Origin: Diplosphaera chodatii | Lineage: Eukaryota; Chlorophyta; Trebouxiophyceae; Prasiolales; Stichococcaceae | NCBI GenBank assembly: GCA_032358165.1 | Contig: JAALGY010000037.1 | Location: forward strand, 1,451,001 to 1,515,000 | Direction of reading: 5' to 3' | DNA: 64,000 bases | In this document: positions 11,701 through 22,968 of the stretch, piece by piece | How positions within the stretch are numbered: position 1 is the stretch's first letter | Layout of the letters: every line of letters starts with the position of its first letter | The notes under the pieces: generated by a model | Told to the model about the DNA's origin: nothing | Databases searched by the model: none | What the model saw: only the letters and a program-made list of their open reading frames with translations | Made by a program: the position numbers and the translations under genes

Positions 11701-14700
11701 CTGTCAAGCGGTGTCCAATCCACCATCCTGCTTGTGCACCCGCTCACAACTGTGGCATAGCTCGCAGACGCTGGACTGACGTAGAGGTCCTGTCCTAGCC
11801 TGCAGCACCAGATGTATACCCCAGGACCGAATAGCACGTCTCAAACCAGCCCAAAAATAGCATGGTCCCTGCCGGCGGCTGACACTGTCAGGTGGACCGC
11901 CATCGCAGGCGGCAACAGCGGCGGGCCGGCATTCAACCACAAAGGGGAGTGCGTTGGCATCGCCTTCCAGTCGCTGAAGGATGGGGACACCGAGAATATC
12001 GGTGAGCACCTGAAATGTAGCAGAGCCGCCCAATTGAAGCCCCGCCTGTGCCACCTGCTGTCATACCAGGCACACCGAGTGTTCCTCGTCTGGTTCTGTG
12101 CTTGCAGCCTCCATGTGGAAGCCTTCTGGTTTCCAACAGACTCTTGTTGCTGCAGGTATCTCATTCAGCCGTCCAATCTGCTGAAGCTCTACCTACTGCT
12201 TGTACTGCAGGGTATGTCATCCCGCCGCCTGTGATCCACCACTTCATCGACGACTTTGCGCGCAACGGGCGGTACACCGGCTTCCCCGCGCTGGGCATAG
12301 AGTGGCAGAAGCTGGAGTCGCCCACCCTGCAGCAGGCGCTGGGCATGAAGCCCGGCCAGAAGGGCGTCCTGGTTAGGTGCGGCTTGTCATCCACCCAACA
12401 TTTCCCAGACCACACCGGGTGCCCTATATGGAATCCAACCGGTGGACACGCTCTGCACTACACATGGGCCTGCTGAACCATGATATGCACAAAGCGTCGG
12501 GCATGCCATGCAGTGCTGAGGTGCTGCACGCGCGGCTGCCATCGTGTTGACCCGCATCACCAGTAACTGATGCCCATGTGGAGGGTGATGCAGCAACATG
12601 GCCCTTGGTGCAGGTGTGCTGGGTGATGTTAGCCTTGTTTGCCTGCAGACGAGTGGAGCCGACATGCCCGACCAGCAAGGTGCTGCGGAAGGGGGATATC
12701 CTCATGCAGTTTGACGACACCGAGATCGGGTGCGCTTTCTATATTGTGGTTCCAGGCGCATGCTGCAGCAAGCTCGGCATATCCACGCATGACATTGTAA
12801 CAGCAGAGCGTGCTGCGCATGCCCAGCATTGCTTAGCAGTAGCTGTCTGTCCACCTCAGCATGCCAGCATTCGCCGTGCATTGCTTAGCTGTACCTGGCA
12901 TGCCAGCAGCCACTTTCAGCGCACAGACACTATGTCGCTGCACTGACATTGCCTTGCATCCCAATCACACTGAAACATCTGCAGGTATGACGGGACGGTC
13001 GCGTTCCGCTCGGGCGAGCGAATCAACTTCAGCTACCTCATCTCCGAGAAGCAGAACAACGACACGGTGCGCTGGCAGCCTGTGCGCATCGCCACTGTGA
13101 CCGCGGCGTTCTGCACGGCATGTGTCCGGCACACCTGGTTCAGACAGCAGACAGCGCCGGCTGCCTGCTTTGCATGCTGCGTGATCGCCCGGCTCATCAC
13201 TGTGGCCATAGCGCCACCAAACCTTCTTATTTGTCAGCTTTCCTGTGTCCCGGGCATAACAGCAAGTACTGTTGCCTGGCGCAGGCGCACCTGCGCATCC
13301 TGCGGAACGGCAAGATGTCGAAGGTGGTGCTGCAGCTCAAGGGGCCGCACCGCCTCATACCTTCCCACCTCAAGTGCGCACGTGTGCTACTTGGCGTGCT
13401 GCTTGTGGCTGTGAGGGGCTCAGGAATTTCACCCTGATGCTACTGCCAAACCATGTCGGCAAGCCAAGCACTGGCCGGAACCAGCCATTGTGGGAATCGA
13501 TGCAATGAAAGCTCCGAGCCAGTGCTGGGTGGGCCGGTTTGTAGCAGTAGCATACTGACCCTGCTGCTGCAGCTTCATGCTGCCCCAAGCATACAAGGGC
13601 GTCCGTTTCTCGGTCTGTGGCAGACTCGTGTGCATTTTGCTGCAGGGGCGCGGCGCCGAGCTACTTCATCTTCAGCGGCTTTGTCTTCACGGCCGTCACG
13701 GTGCCCTACCTGAAGTCCGAGTATGGCAAGGTCAGCACACTGACCATGCGGCTCAAGAAAGGGGATTGCATGTGCAGCTCCTTGCAAGCCTGCCGGACTG
13801 CGTGCCTGGCAAGTCAGCACGCAGATTCCGCGTCTGCCAACCAGTAGTACTCCACACTCAAGCTGGGACATGCAGCTGCCCACCTGGCAGACCGATGCAG
13901 GTGCCGTAATGCTGACATGTATCTTCGACGTGTCTGCAGGAGTTCGAGTTCGACTCGCCCGTGAAGATCCTGGACAAGCTCCTGCACGCCATGTGCGCCC
14001 CTTCCGCCATTCCCACCCTGCATTACACCGCCCTGCCCTGCCCACTGACAGTTGCAAGGCTTTGCACTCGCAGCCCCGGCTTGCTTGACCAGTCCGTGGT
14101 GCTGTGTGCTGTGTCGAGACGTCACGGTGCACATTATGCTACAGGGCCGGGTCGGCGGCGCAGCAGGTGGTGGTGGTGGGCCAGGTGCTCGCCTCCGAGA
14201 TCAACATCGGCTTCGAGGACATCGTCAACACGCAGGCACGGATATGACAGTGTTGGACCATGTCTGAAGCAAAGCACCGCATCCGCCTGGCCTTCCCACC
14301 TTGTTTGTCACCTTCCGAGCGCAGCTGTCCTACTGAGTCAGCTCTCAATGTGGTGGCTCTTTCGGTTGTCTGTCCACTCGGGGGCAACTGCTCTTCCATT
14401 GGCTCCTGGCTCAGGTCATTGAGGCATGAGCCTGCATCTGGGGCTGCCTTGCTGCCGAAGGCAGGCAGCAGCACAGCTGTGTCCCATCCTGGATCCGTTC
14501 ATACCGTGACCCTCTGCGTCTCCCTACTGCAGATCCTGCGCATCAACGACAAGCCGGTGGGCAACCTGCGGGAGGTGGTGGCGGCGATCGACGGCGCGAC
14601 GACGCCCTTCCTCCGCCTGGACCTGGACTATGACCAGGTAGGGTATAGATTGACGTCCTACGATGAAGCAGCTGTATCCTGAAGCCTTCAACAGGCCAGC

Positions 14701-15155
14701 CACCTGGGGCACCCGACAGCTGAAGAGGCACTCTTTGCCGAACCACGTCTCGTGTGTGATCTGCACCGGCTGCTTCACGGTGCACGGCATGCGCCACTTG
14801 TCAGGGTCATCTGCATGCAGCCGCGGTGTCAGATAGCTGTATCGCTGTGCAGGTCGTCATCCTGGAGACAGCTGCTGGGCGCGATGCTACGCCCGGCATC
14901 CTGCAGGTGCTCAGCCTTGTACATTTGAACCTGCTGTCCACTAAGGTTTCTTGTGGTATAATTTGCAGTACACATGCGAGTGTTTTCGCCCTGTCGTGAA
15001 GTGCACCCTGCACTGCGGACCCAGCCGCTCCTCAGGGGAAGAGAGAAGTTCCAGAAACTATCCTGATCCGATGCCACGTGCAGGCACACGGCATCCCATT
15101 CGACAGGTCGCCTGACCTGCGCACAGACCAGCAAGTGGCGGCAAACGCGTCATGA
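8717..15155 (+). CDS. DEG9: DEG9-type Do-like serine protease
   Basis: This is an HtrA/Deg-family serine endoprotease, closest to plant DEG9, an ATP-independent protease reported in the nucleus. The catalytic triad is visible: His in [10 protein letters not shown], Asp in [10 protein letters not shown] and Ser in [14 protein letters not shown] regions follow ([42 protein letters not shown]), with the DEG9-typical segments [18 protein letters not shown] and [12 protein letters not shown]. Eighteen exons join with every phase matching: 8717-8764, 9349-9452, 9731-9837, 10097-10230, 10395-10532, 11116-11288, 11509-11630, 11909-12001, 12211-12376, 12649-12729, 12985-13066, 13285-13373, 13646-13730, 13940-13992, 14145-14235, 14533-14637, 14853-14906 and 15084-15155. 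They give 598 residues, the usual DEG9 size. The intron after 14235 uses a GC donor. The N-terminus is basic and disordered (MKRKQKG, later RKRRNTRR), which fits nuclear import. A decayed copy of the exon-6 start sits in intron 5. Confidence 0.93.
11028..11069 (+). repeat. 18-bp tandem repeat in DEG9 intron 5
   Basis: The unit AGTTATGGGTCTGCAGCC occurs twice in direct succession and begins a third time (AGTTAG). It lies between the decayed copy of the exon-6 start (10996) and exon 6 itself (11116). Each unit contains a CTGCAG acceptor-like string. Confidence 0.85.
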
Positions 15156-15807
15156 CACAGCTGCTGCAACAATGCTGCTCGGCCAGCAGTCGGAGCCAGG
15201 CTAGAGGGACCCGCATGCAGCAGCTCCTCCTGAACTAGGGGTGTAGAAGCGTTGTCGTCAGCAATATGCGGCTGCAGTTGCAGTGGTATTGGCGGGCTAC
15301 CCAGTGTTGCTTCTAGCAGGCGATGGTTATGCTGGCTGCTGTGTGCACTGCTTTGACGGTGGGTTACATTCCAGTAGTTGTCGCTCCCAAAATGAGTCCG
15401 CAGCAACAAATGTCTCCACGAAGCCACATCAGGCTGGGTGTGTCAAGTGTGTCCAGCAAGTTTGTGGATGTGCGTTCAACGGCATGCAACCGAGCGATGG
15501 TGCCATCCTCACGCTGCTCTGTGCGAGGTAAACTCTGCTCGCGATCGTCTGTGTTGCGAAACTCTCCTGGCCAACTCACCAGTCTGCACCATTTCTAGCT
15601 GAGACACACAAATCTATCAGACAACCAAAAGCATTGGAGCAAAACCATAAGTGCATTCCACTGTGCAAACCTCGGGCCAAATGCGCTAGGCCTAGATGTA
15701 CTAAAATCGAGCATCTCCAAAAGCATTGACAGCCAATCATGTCACGCTGCCTCTGCCCACCTGCGCCTCTGTCATTTTGTGCAGGTTCAGCACTTGGAGC
15801 CCCCCCG
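15156..15807. other. Convergent intergenic region
   Basis: These 650 bases lie between the DEG9 stop and the dolichol kinase stop. The stretch is relatively AT-rich at 15590-15730 and is expected to hold both 3' UTRs. I see no gene in it. Confidence 0.5.
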
Positions 15808-17632
15808 TCACAGCAGGCACAGCAGGGCGAACAGATGCAGCGGCACGAACACGTTGTCCAGCTGCGTGGTGGAGGCCTCCAGCAGGCACGCCGCCGCGGT
15901 GGCGGCGGCCAGGCGGGCCCACCCTGGGGCGCCCGGCGCCGCGGCCGCCGCCAGCGCCCCGCCGCCCGCCGCCGCCAGCAGCGCCGCCCACGCCGCCAGC
16001 GTCACTAGAATTCCGCCCGCCGTCCCCTCCACCGTCTTGCGGCTGCCTGGAGTGTGGTTCAGAGTCCAGCAGTCCATACACACTTTTATAAGGTGGGCCC
16101 TGTTCTGCCACAAATGGTGGCAGCTGCAGCATGTCGCTTGGCGCAACAGCAGCATGTATATCATCCATGCAGTACGTCGGTTTGTGTTCGCCGTTCACAG
16201 CATGGATCGCATGCTAGAGCCCGAAGCTCATGGCATCAACGTGTGTGGCGGCAGACCAGTGAAGATGCGGTGGCGGCCGACGGCCAGCCCGATGGCCGAC
16301 GCGGCCGCGTCCGCGACGCCCAGCGCCGCGATGCCGGCGAAAGCGGCGAGGTGCACGCTGCCGCGGCACCAGCCGCCGCCGCCGGCCCCGGCGCCGACCG
16401 CGCCGCCGTGCGGGCAGTACAGCTGCGGCGACGCGCCGGCGCTGTTTAGGTGGTGGCCGGCGCCCAGCGCCGCCAGCCACACCGGGGCCGCGCAGCCCTG
16501 TGGCGAAAATAAGATTGGCTTGAATGAATGGACTGGCCCATGCACAGTGCAAGTGCACATGGACATACAGGACGCCGCAGGGATGTGGCTTTAGATGGTA
16601 GGGTCGCAAGGTGCTTGCACACAGCGCACCGTGAGCAGGCTGACGTGGCTCACGAGCAGCGGGCCGGCGTCGCGGCCGTCGGTGAACGACATCATGAACG
16701 CCTGCAGCCGCCAGCCTGCGCCGGCAGCCGTTTGACTCGAGTCCTCATCAACCGCATGTGATTTCGCCTCCCATTGGTCACCAGATCTGACTTTGTCTTG
16801 CATGGCAGGCTGTTTCACCACCGACTCAGGTTGCCTGAAAGGCTCCAGGATTATAACTCAGGCGGCAGCGGGGCTGCCTGCCACACCCGCACTCAGCAGC
16901 AGCGCTGTAGGCGTGGAGGAGAGGCAGGGGGGGACTACACCTATGACCGGCAGCTGCGCCAGGCGCACCACCTCCAGCACCACCATCGCCGCCAGCGCGA
17001 CGCCCAGCGCCAGCGCCAGCAGCTGCGGCGCGAGCAGCAGCGCGGGCGCGAACAGCGCCGCCGCCAGCAGGTGGTACCCCTGCAGGGAGGCAAAGCAGGG
17101 TGTCGAAGCATCGGGAGTATTTGGTGATGCAAGCAGCAGTGCAGGAGCAGACAGAGCAGCCGCCAACAAGCACTACCCCTGTAGCAGGTGGCATCAGCTG
17201 TGCTAGGACACCAATTAACTTGCCAACGCTGCGGCAAGCCTGCGCCTGTGCCACCAGCGGCTCTGAGCAAGCAGGGGACGCGGCAACTGAACAACCCTCG
17301 GAGCTGACAGTGTCTTAAAGGCGTTCAGCACGCTTAGTCGACGCTCTGCTGAGTGGTTGATGACCAGTACGAAGCAGATGCACAATGCGTGCACCAAACA
17401 GTAGGACAGGCACCTTGCGGATGAGGATCATCGGCAGCCGCCGCGCCGCCGCGATGCCGTGCATTGCGGGCAGCCCCGCGGCGAGCAGCGCGACCCAGTA
17501 CGCGACCAGCGGCCCCCCCTGGGGCGCCGCCACGGCGTAGCGCACCGCCAAAATTGCCGGCTGCACCGCCAGAGCCGCGCCGACGCACAGTGCGCCTGCC
17601 AAACATGAATACAGATTCGATATAGAACCCTG

Positions 17633-17668
<36 letters not shown>

Positions 17669-19895
17669 ACATGTTGTGAGGGTACCAGCTGCTCGCCCCA
17701 TGGCTTTCGAGCAGCATGCTCTGCAATGCTGCCGCCGGAGATGACCACCTGCCGTTGCTGACAAAGTGGTGGCAGGGCGCTTTGGGAGCGGTGGTCAGAT
17801 CGGATGAATGCAAGATGCACACCGCAGACCGCCAGCTGGCGGCGGCGGCGCGATGCGGCTGAGAGTCCAGTGCCGCCGTCGCGCCGCAGCCCCGGCAGCA
17901 GCGGCGCCACCGCCAGTGCCGCCGCCAGCACGGCCACCTGCGCAGCAAGGACAGCAAACCAGTCACGCCCAGAAGTGCGTGCACACAGTCCACACTGCTT
18001 GTGGGCCAGGACCTATGTTTGCTGCTGACGTGTGAAGCACGCGGCAGTGTCAGCGAGCATGCACACCTGCAGCAGGCAGCAAACTGTCACCGGCTGCAGC
18101 TGCAGCTGCCACCAGACACTGATGATGTTGCCAGCAGATGTTACAGGCAGTATTCAGGCGAACACCATGGCCGTGTTGTTCAACAGTACGCCACTTGCCA
18201 GATACTACCGCAGTGGCCATACATCACAACAAGGTTCAGCAGTGTCATGCTGCCGGCTCCCGCGACGCACCAGCAGCCCCTCGACGAACAGGCCGACGGC
18301 CGCCGGCCGCAGCCGCCCCAGGTGATCCACCAGCGCCGGCTTGCTAGGGTTCAGGAAAAATGTGGCGCCTGCGTCCCATGCCAGCAGCGAGAGCGCCTGC
18401 GCCGCCACCATCGCCTCGCCTGCGGCTCCCGCAGACAGCCGTGAGCGTGTGGCCGACAGCCGCGCAGGGTGTAGGCAGGGTGTAGGAACTGGACAGCTGC
18501 TCGTAGGATGAGTAGCTGAACCGTCACGATATATCCTCTGTCTGGTGGCATGGCATCTTGACATGCTGGCAAGAGCACACCAACAGAGGCTAAAACGTTA
18601 GAAAGCGCCATCCCTCTTGTGCGAGGCCCCACCTACTGTGAAGCAGCGCGGCAGGCGGTCCAGCAGCACGTGCATCGCCGCAGCCGCCGTCGCCGCATTT
18701 GCCGCCACCGCCGCCGCGCCGCCGCCCCTCAATCTCCGCACCGGGCCGTGCGCCATCAGCCACTGCGCGCACGCCAGCAGCACCAGGAGCAGCGCCGCCA
18801 GAGCCACCAGCTGTGATGCAGGGCTGCTGCTGCTGCTGCTGCTGACCGCGACAGAAGCGCCACTGATGTGACACTGCTCCTGTGTGGCAGAACGATGGGG
18901 CCGCAGCTGACAGCTCATGTTGCTGCTGCTTGTGATGCCATCGCCGGCAGTGCTGGTTGCGAGTCTGCGGCTGGAAACACCGTTCTGCGAATGTGCCGGC
19001 TCATCCCCGCCTTCCCCGACTGATGCCTGCATGCCGCCGCTGCTTGTCTGCCCAGCTGCTCCCCGCACAGGGCCTGTGTCCTGCCTTGCTGCTCTGCTCT
19101 GCTGCCGCTGCGCTTCCCGCTGCCGCCGCCACAGCAGCAGCAGCAGCATGGCGGCCGACGCCGCCGCCGCTGCCGTCAGCGCCAGCAGCGGGAACCCGTG
19201 CTGCGGCGGCATGCTGGCAGTCCCGCTGCTGACTGCTCCTGCCGCCGCTCCTGCTGCGGCTGCCTCCGCTGCCTGCGCTGCTGCAGCAGCTGATCTGGAG
19301 ACACCCCGCAGCACGGTCAGCCCGGCAAACGCCCACGGCACCGCCAGAGCGCCGACTGCGAGGCCGTCCGAGGCCGCCTCCCGCGTCTGGTAGCCGAAGC
19401 TTCCTGCGCAGCAGGTGCTGCTGGCCGTTGATATATTGCGTGCACAGCACGAGTGGTGCCGGAGTGAATCCAGCCAGACTGCAGGGTCTGTTGCAGCAGC
19501 AGACGCGGCTATGTGCAGCACTCCGCACCTGCAGTGGCTGGGCACACCAGCAGCTCCTGCCGCAGCGCCGCCGTCGTGAGCCCGGCCAGCCCTGCAGCGC
19601 CCGTCCAGCCACCTGCTGACCAAGCATCACATCGGCATCAAATGCTGCCAGCATGCTGCCACCCCTTATGTCAGTACTGACAGCTTCTTTAGCTGCAGAT
19701 GCCGCGGGAGGCTTCTACGTACAAGTCTTGTCAGAAGCCCAGCATGGACATATTGTCCAGAAGTTCAGCGATGCTATGACACGGCCATGACGCACCCGGC
19801 AGCTGTGCCTTGATGAGCGCGTGACACAGCGTGGCCGACGTGGCCGACAGCAGGAGTGCCTCGAAGGGCGCTCTGTCGCACAGGCCATCGCTCAT
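15808..19895 (-). CDS. Dolichol kinase
   Basis: This is a CTP-dependent kinase that makes dolichyl phosphate for N-glycosylation and GPI synthesis, a polytopic ER membrane protein of the SEC59/EVAN family. C-terminal family motifs are clear: FMMSFTDGRDAGPLLVSH and LLTGCAAPVWL (about 16,690-16,470), then ALGVADAAASAIGLAVGR, then SRKTVEGTAGG and LLEASTTQLDNVFVPL (about 16,040-15,830). The middle exons are a series of hydrophobic helices (for example LLALALGVALAAMVVL, WVALLAAGLPAMHG, VALAALLLVLLACAQWLM). The start ATG at 19895 opens MSDGLCDRAPFEALLLSATS. Exon 1 ends in phase 1 and joins LAGLTTAALRQELLV near 19,590 in matching phase. The large hydrophilic Ser/Ala-rich loop at about 18,880-19,240 makes the protein longer than yeast or human relatives. 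An intron holds a (CTG)n run at 17635-17668. A decayed copy of one exon start lies upstream of that exon (copy at 17179, exon at 17080). The middle exon borders are approximate. Confidence 0.88.
17635..17668. repeat. (CTG)n microsatellite, about 11 units
   Basis: This is an uninterrupted CTG run (CAG on the gene strand) inside an intron of the dolichol kinase gene. Similar shorter runs occur at 18823-18843 and at 61289-61313, the latter in an intron of the ubiquitin-like gene. Confidence 0.9.
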
Positions 19896-20434
19896 CGCTG
19901 ATTGCGGCCAGGCGAGTGATCAGTGCATCGTAGCGCCGCAAGCAGCATCGATCAATGCTGCATGATCCGCCTCAGCTTGTACAAAGGAGGGCAGCCTGCA
20001 GCTTGTGCCTGCGTTGAGACAAGCACTGAGACACCGGCTCTGGCGATAGGACCTTGCAAGCACAAATGTCCCTATGTGCGCCCGAAGGCGTACCGGAGGC
20101 TAGCATCAGGGGGCCGAACCGCTGCAGAAAAGGAGACAGCCAGCACAAGCAGCGTCGCTTATTTCTCTGATCAGCTAGACACATGTACATCTCTGTCCAA
20201 CTGAATATTAGTATCGTCTGGCATAGCCAGCTCATCTAACACTTGAAGACCAGCTGCACTCTTTGCATCCGAGAACACCGACACCTAGAGCAGGCGTCCT
20301 ACAACCATTGATCACTGAAAGATAGCACCTGGAGACGGCAACGAGCTTCACACATCATACGGTTTACCGTCTGCTGTTGGCAGCGTTTGCAAGGCGATCT
20401 GTCAGACAGGCCGCCGGGTTCCGACACGCGAGAC
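19896..20434. other. Divergent intergenic region
   Basis: These 540 bases lie between the start codons of dolichol kinase (-) and the SRPBCC gene (+). A shared promoter region is expected. No exon is seen; several stops fall in all frames. Confidence 0.5.
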
Positions 20435-22927
20435 ATGCACGCCTCTGCAGGGCGCCTGTCGGGCAGCACAGCGCTACAGCGGGGCCTGCAATGTCACAGC
20501 ACGTGCTTCGAAGGCAGAAGCGCTCTCAGACTGCCAGCACACCTGCATAACTGCGTTGCAGCGGCGTGGCAACATCAACAAAGACATCAGTGGTGAGCAC
20601 ATAACAGGGCTGTACAGCCCGATGCTTGACATCTGCGAAGCTCTCATCCTCATTGAAATCAGCTGCGGCTGCCTGGCAGCCCGACGCCAATGATCTGCAT
20701 CACGCGCCGGTGAGCACACTGCCTGATCACCGCTGCTCCATCTCGCAGGCTATCAGCAGCAGCCCCTGCACATAGCAGCAGCAGCAGCAGCAGAGCAGCC
20801 GGCAAGGCGCCGCGGCTGTGCCGTGCGGCGGCAAATGACGGCGAGTTCAGCGCTCGGGGCGGCGGCGGCGGCGGCGCGGCGGGGGGCGCGGAGTGGGCAG
20901 AGGGTGGAGAGCTGTACGGCGGCAATGGAGACATGTACGGCGGCGCTGACGACAGGTTCAGCGGCGGCGCATCTCCCCTGGCTGGCGACGGCTTCGGCGC
21001 CAGAGCCGCAGCGGGGCGGGCAGCTGGGGGCGGCCCGGACGACCTGCTGGACCAGGTGAAATGGTGTCAGCCAGTCGGCTTCCATCAAAACGCTCTGCTA
21101 GGCGTGTTCGGTTCAAGACTGACGTTATCCTGGTATTGCTGACAATGCTGCCAGTGACATGTCGCACGGTGCGGCAGTCAAGCTAAGCCCCCAGCATGCA
21201 GCGCCCCAATCGGAACTGCACGACAGCCTGACATCTTGACTTCAGGACATGGACTGGGCCGGCCAAGAGGCAGCGGGCACGGCGGGCGGCGGCTTCGGCG
21301 CCGCGGCGGCGGGCAGCGGCGGCCCGGGAGCGGAGGAAGACGATGAGGACGACGACCCGGACGGCCTGGCGCCTGAGGAGCTGGCGGCGCTGCAGGCCGA
21401 GGAGCGGCAGCGGATGATGGAGGTGGGGACTTCCCTGGGCTGTTTGGGGCAGGGTTCAGGGTTTAGGTGCTAGCATGTGACGGCATCACGCCCGGGGAGC
21501 TGGCGGCGCTGCGGGCGGAGGAGCGGCAGCGGATGATGGAGGTGGGAGCACAAAGGCTAACACCAAAGAGGGGTGACAGCTGACATCAAAGAGGGGTGCT
21601 CACGGCATCGCAGCAGGTGTGTCAGCGCACGCCTGCCAAGCTGCAGTGGGGCAGTCGGGCAGGGCGCAAGCTGTGGATGCTGTCAGGTAGGGTTTGGGTT
21701 TGGCGACCGGTCAAGGCACTGTTGGTTGTCAGTGCTTGTAGTGCGTGTATGGCAAAGCACAGCTTCATCGCTGTGCTGTGCTGCAAGGCGCAAGTTGTCG
21801 CTGCGCAATTTTGTGCAGGACCTGGGCGCCCGGCCGACGCGCCAGGAGGACGTGTTCGGCGACCCGGCCGAGAATGAGCTGGAGGAGATGCGGGGACACA
21901 TGGGCTTCACGCCCTGGGACTACGTGGAGATCTCCGAGGAGCAGCTCAAGCACGAGGTGGGGCACTGGGCTTGGTGCCTCGCTGGCGGGTTGCCGACTGG
22001 AGCAACTCCTCAGCACAGAACCTAACCAGCTGTGCCAGCTGCTCGAAGTCAGGTTGTTGAGGCCGTGGCAGGCAGGCGGAGCAGCTCAGCAACATCCGCC
22101 GAGGAGGTTGGGAGCCCGTGTGATTGCCTGCATGCCCGTCACTCTCCAGAACTTGGCGTGTCCTTGTGCCATCAGGTCAGCGTGATGGTGGAGGCGCCGC
22201 TGGAGAAGTGCTACGAGGTGTGGGCCGACCGCATCAACTACTGCCAGTGGTTCCCGCTCATCCAGGAGGTGCGCTTGACAGATCCCCAACCACTCGGGGA
22301 TCCTGCTGCCTCTGATACTCCAGCCTTCTGATTGTGAGGACGTCACACTGTGCGCCCACAGCACCAGGTGACATGGGCGTCTTGAACCTGCTGTGAGCTC
22401 CGCTGCGCTGCCATTGCTCTGCCATCGAGCCAAGCCCTGACCACGGTACCGTACGATATCCCTGTACCCGAAAAATGCCGTCAGCGGTTGTATCTGCCGC
22501 GCCCGCAGATGGGCGTCATCCCCAGCGACGACCCGGAGCAGAGCGAGCGCTTCTGCCAGCTGCGCATAATGTACCGCTGGGGTGCGGCACCGCCTCCCGC
22601 CCTGCTGACTGCCCACTATGCACAGCATGGTCAACTGCCGCAGTAGGCATGCATGCATTGCGACTGCATGCAGCCAGCAGCCCATCAGGTGCCTGGTACC
22701 AGTCCCCCGTCAAGTGCCCGATCTCAGCGCCGTCACTGATGTCACAATGGTCTGCTGCAGGCCAGATGCCGACGCTGGAGATCCGGACGGTGCTGGAGCG
22801 CACGGCCTCGGTGCTGCAGCGGGACGAGGCGGTGATCATCGAGGAGGCGCACGAGGGGCTGCCCATGGTGCGCGGTCGGTCGTTCCCCCCGCTTCCTGCT
22901 CTCCTGCGCCTGCTCCAGGGCGGCGGC

Positions 22928-22968
<41 letters not shown>

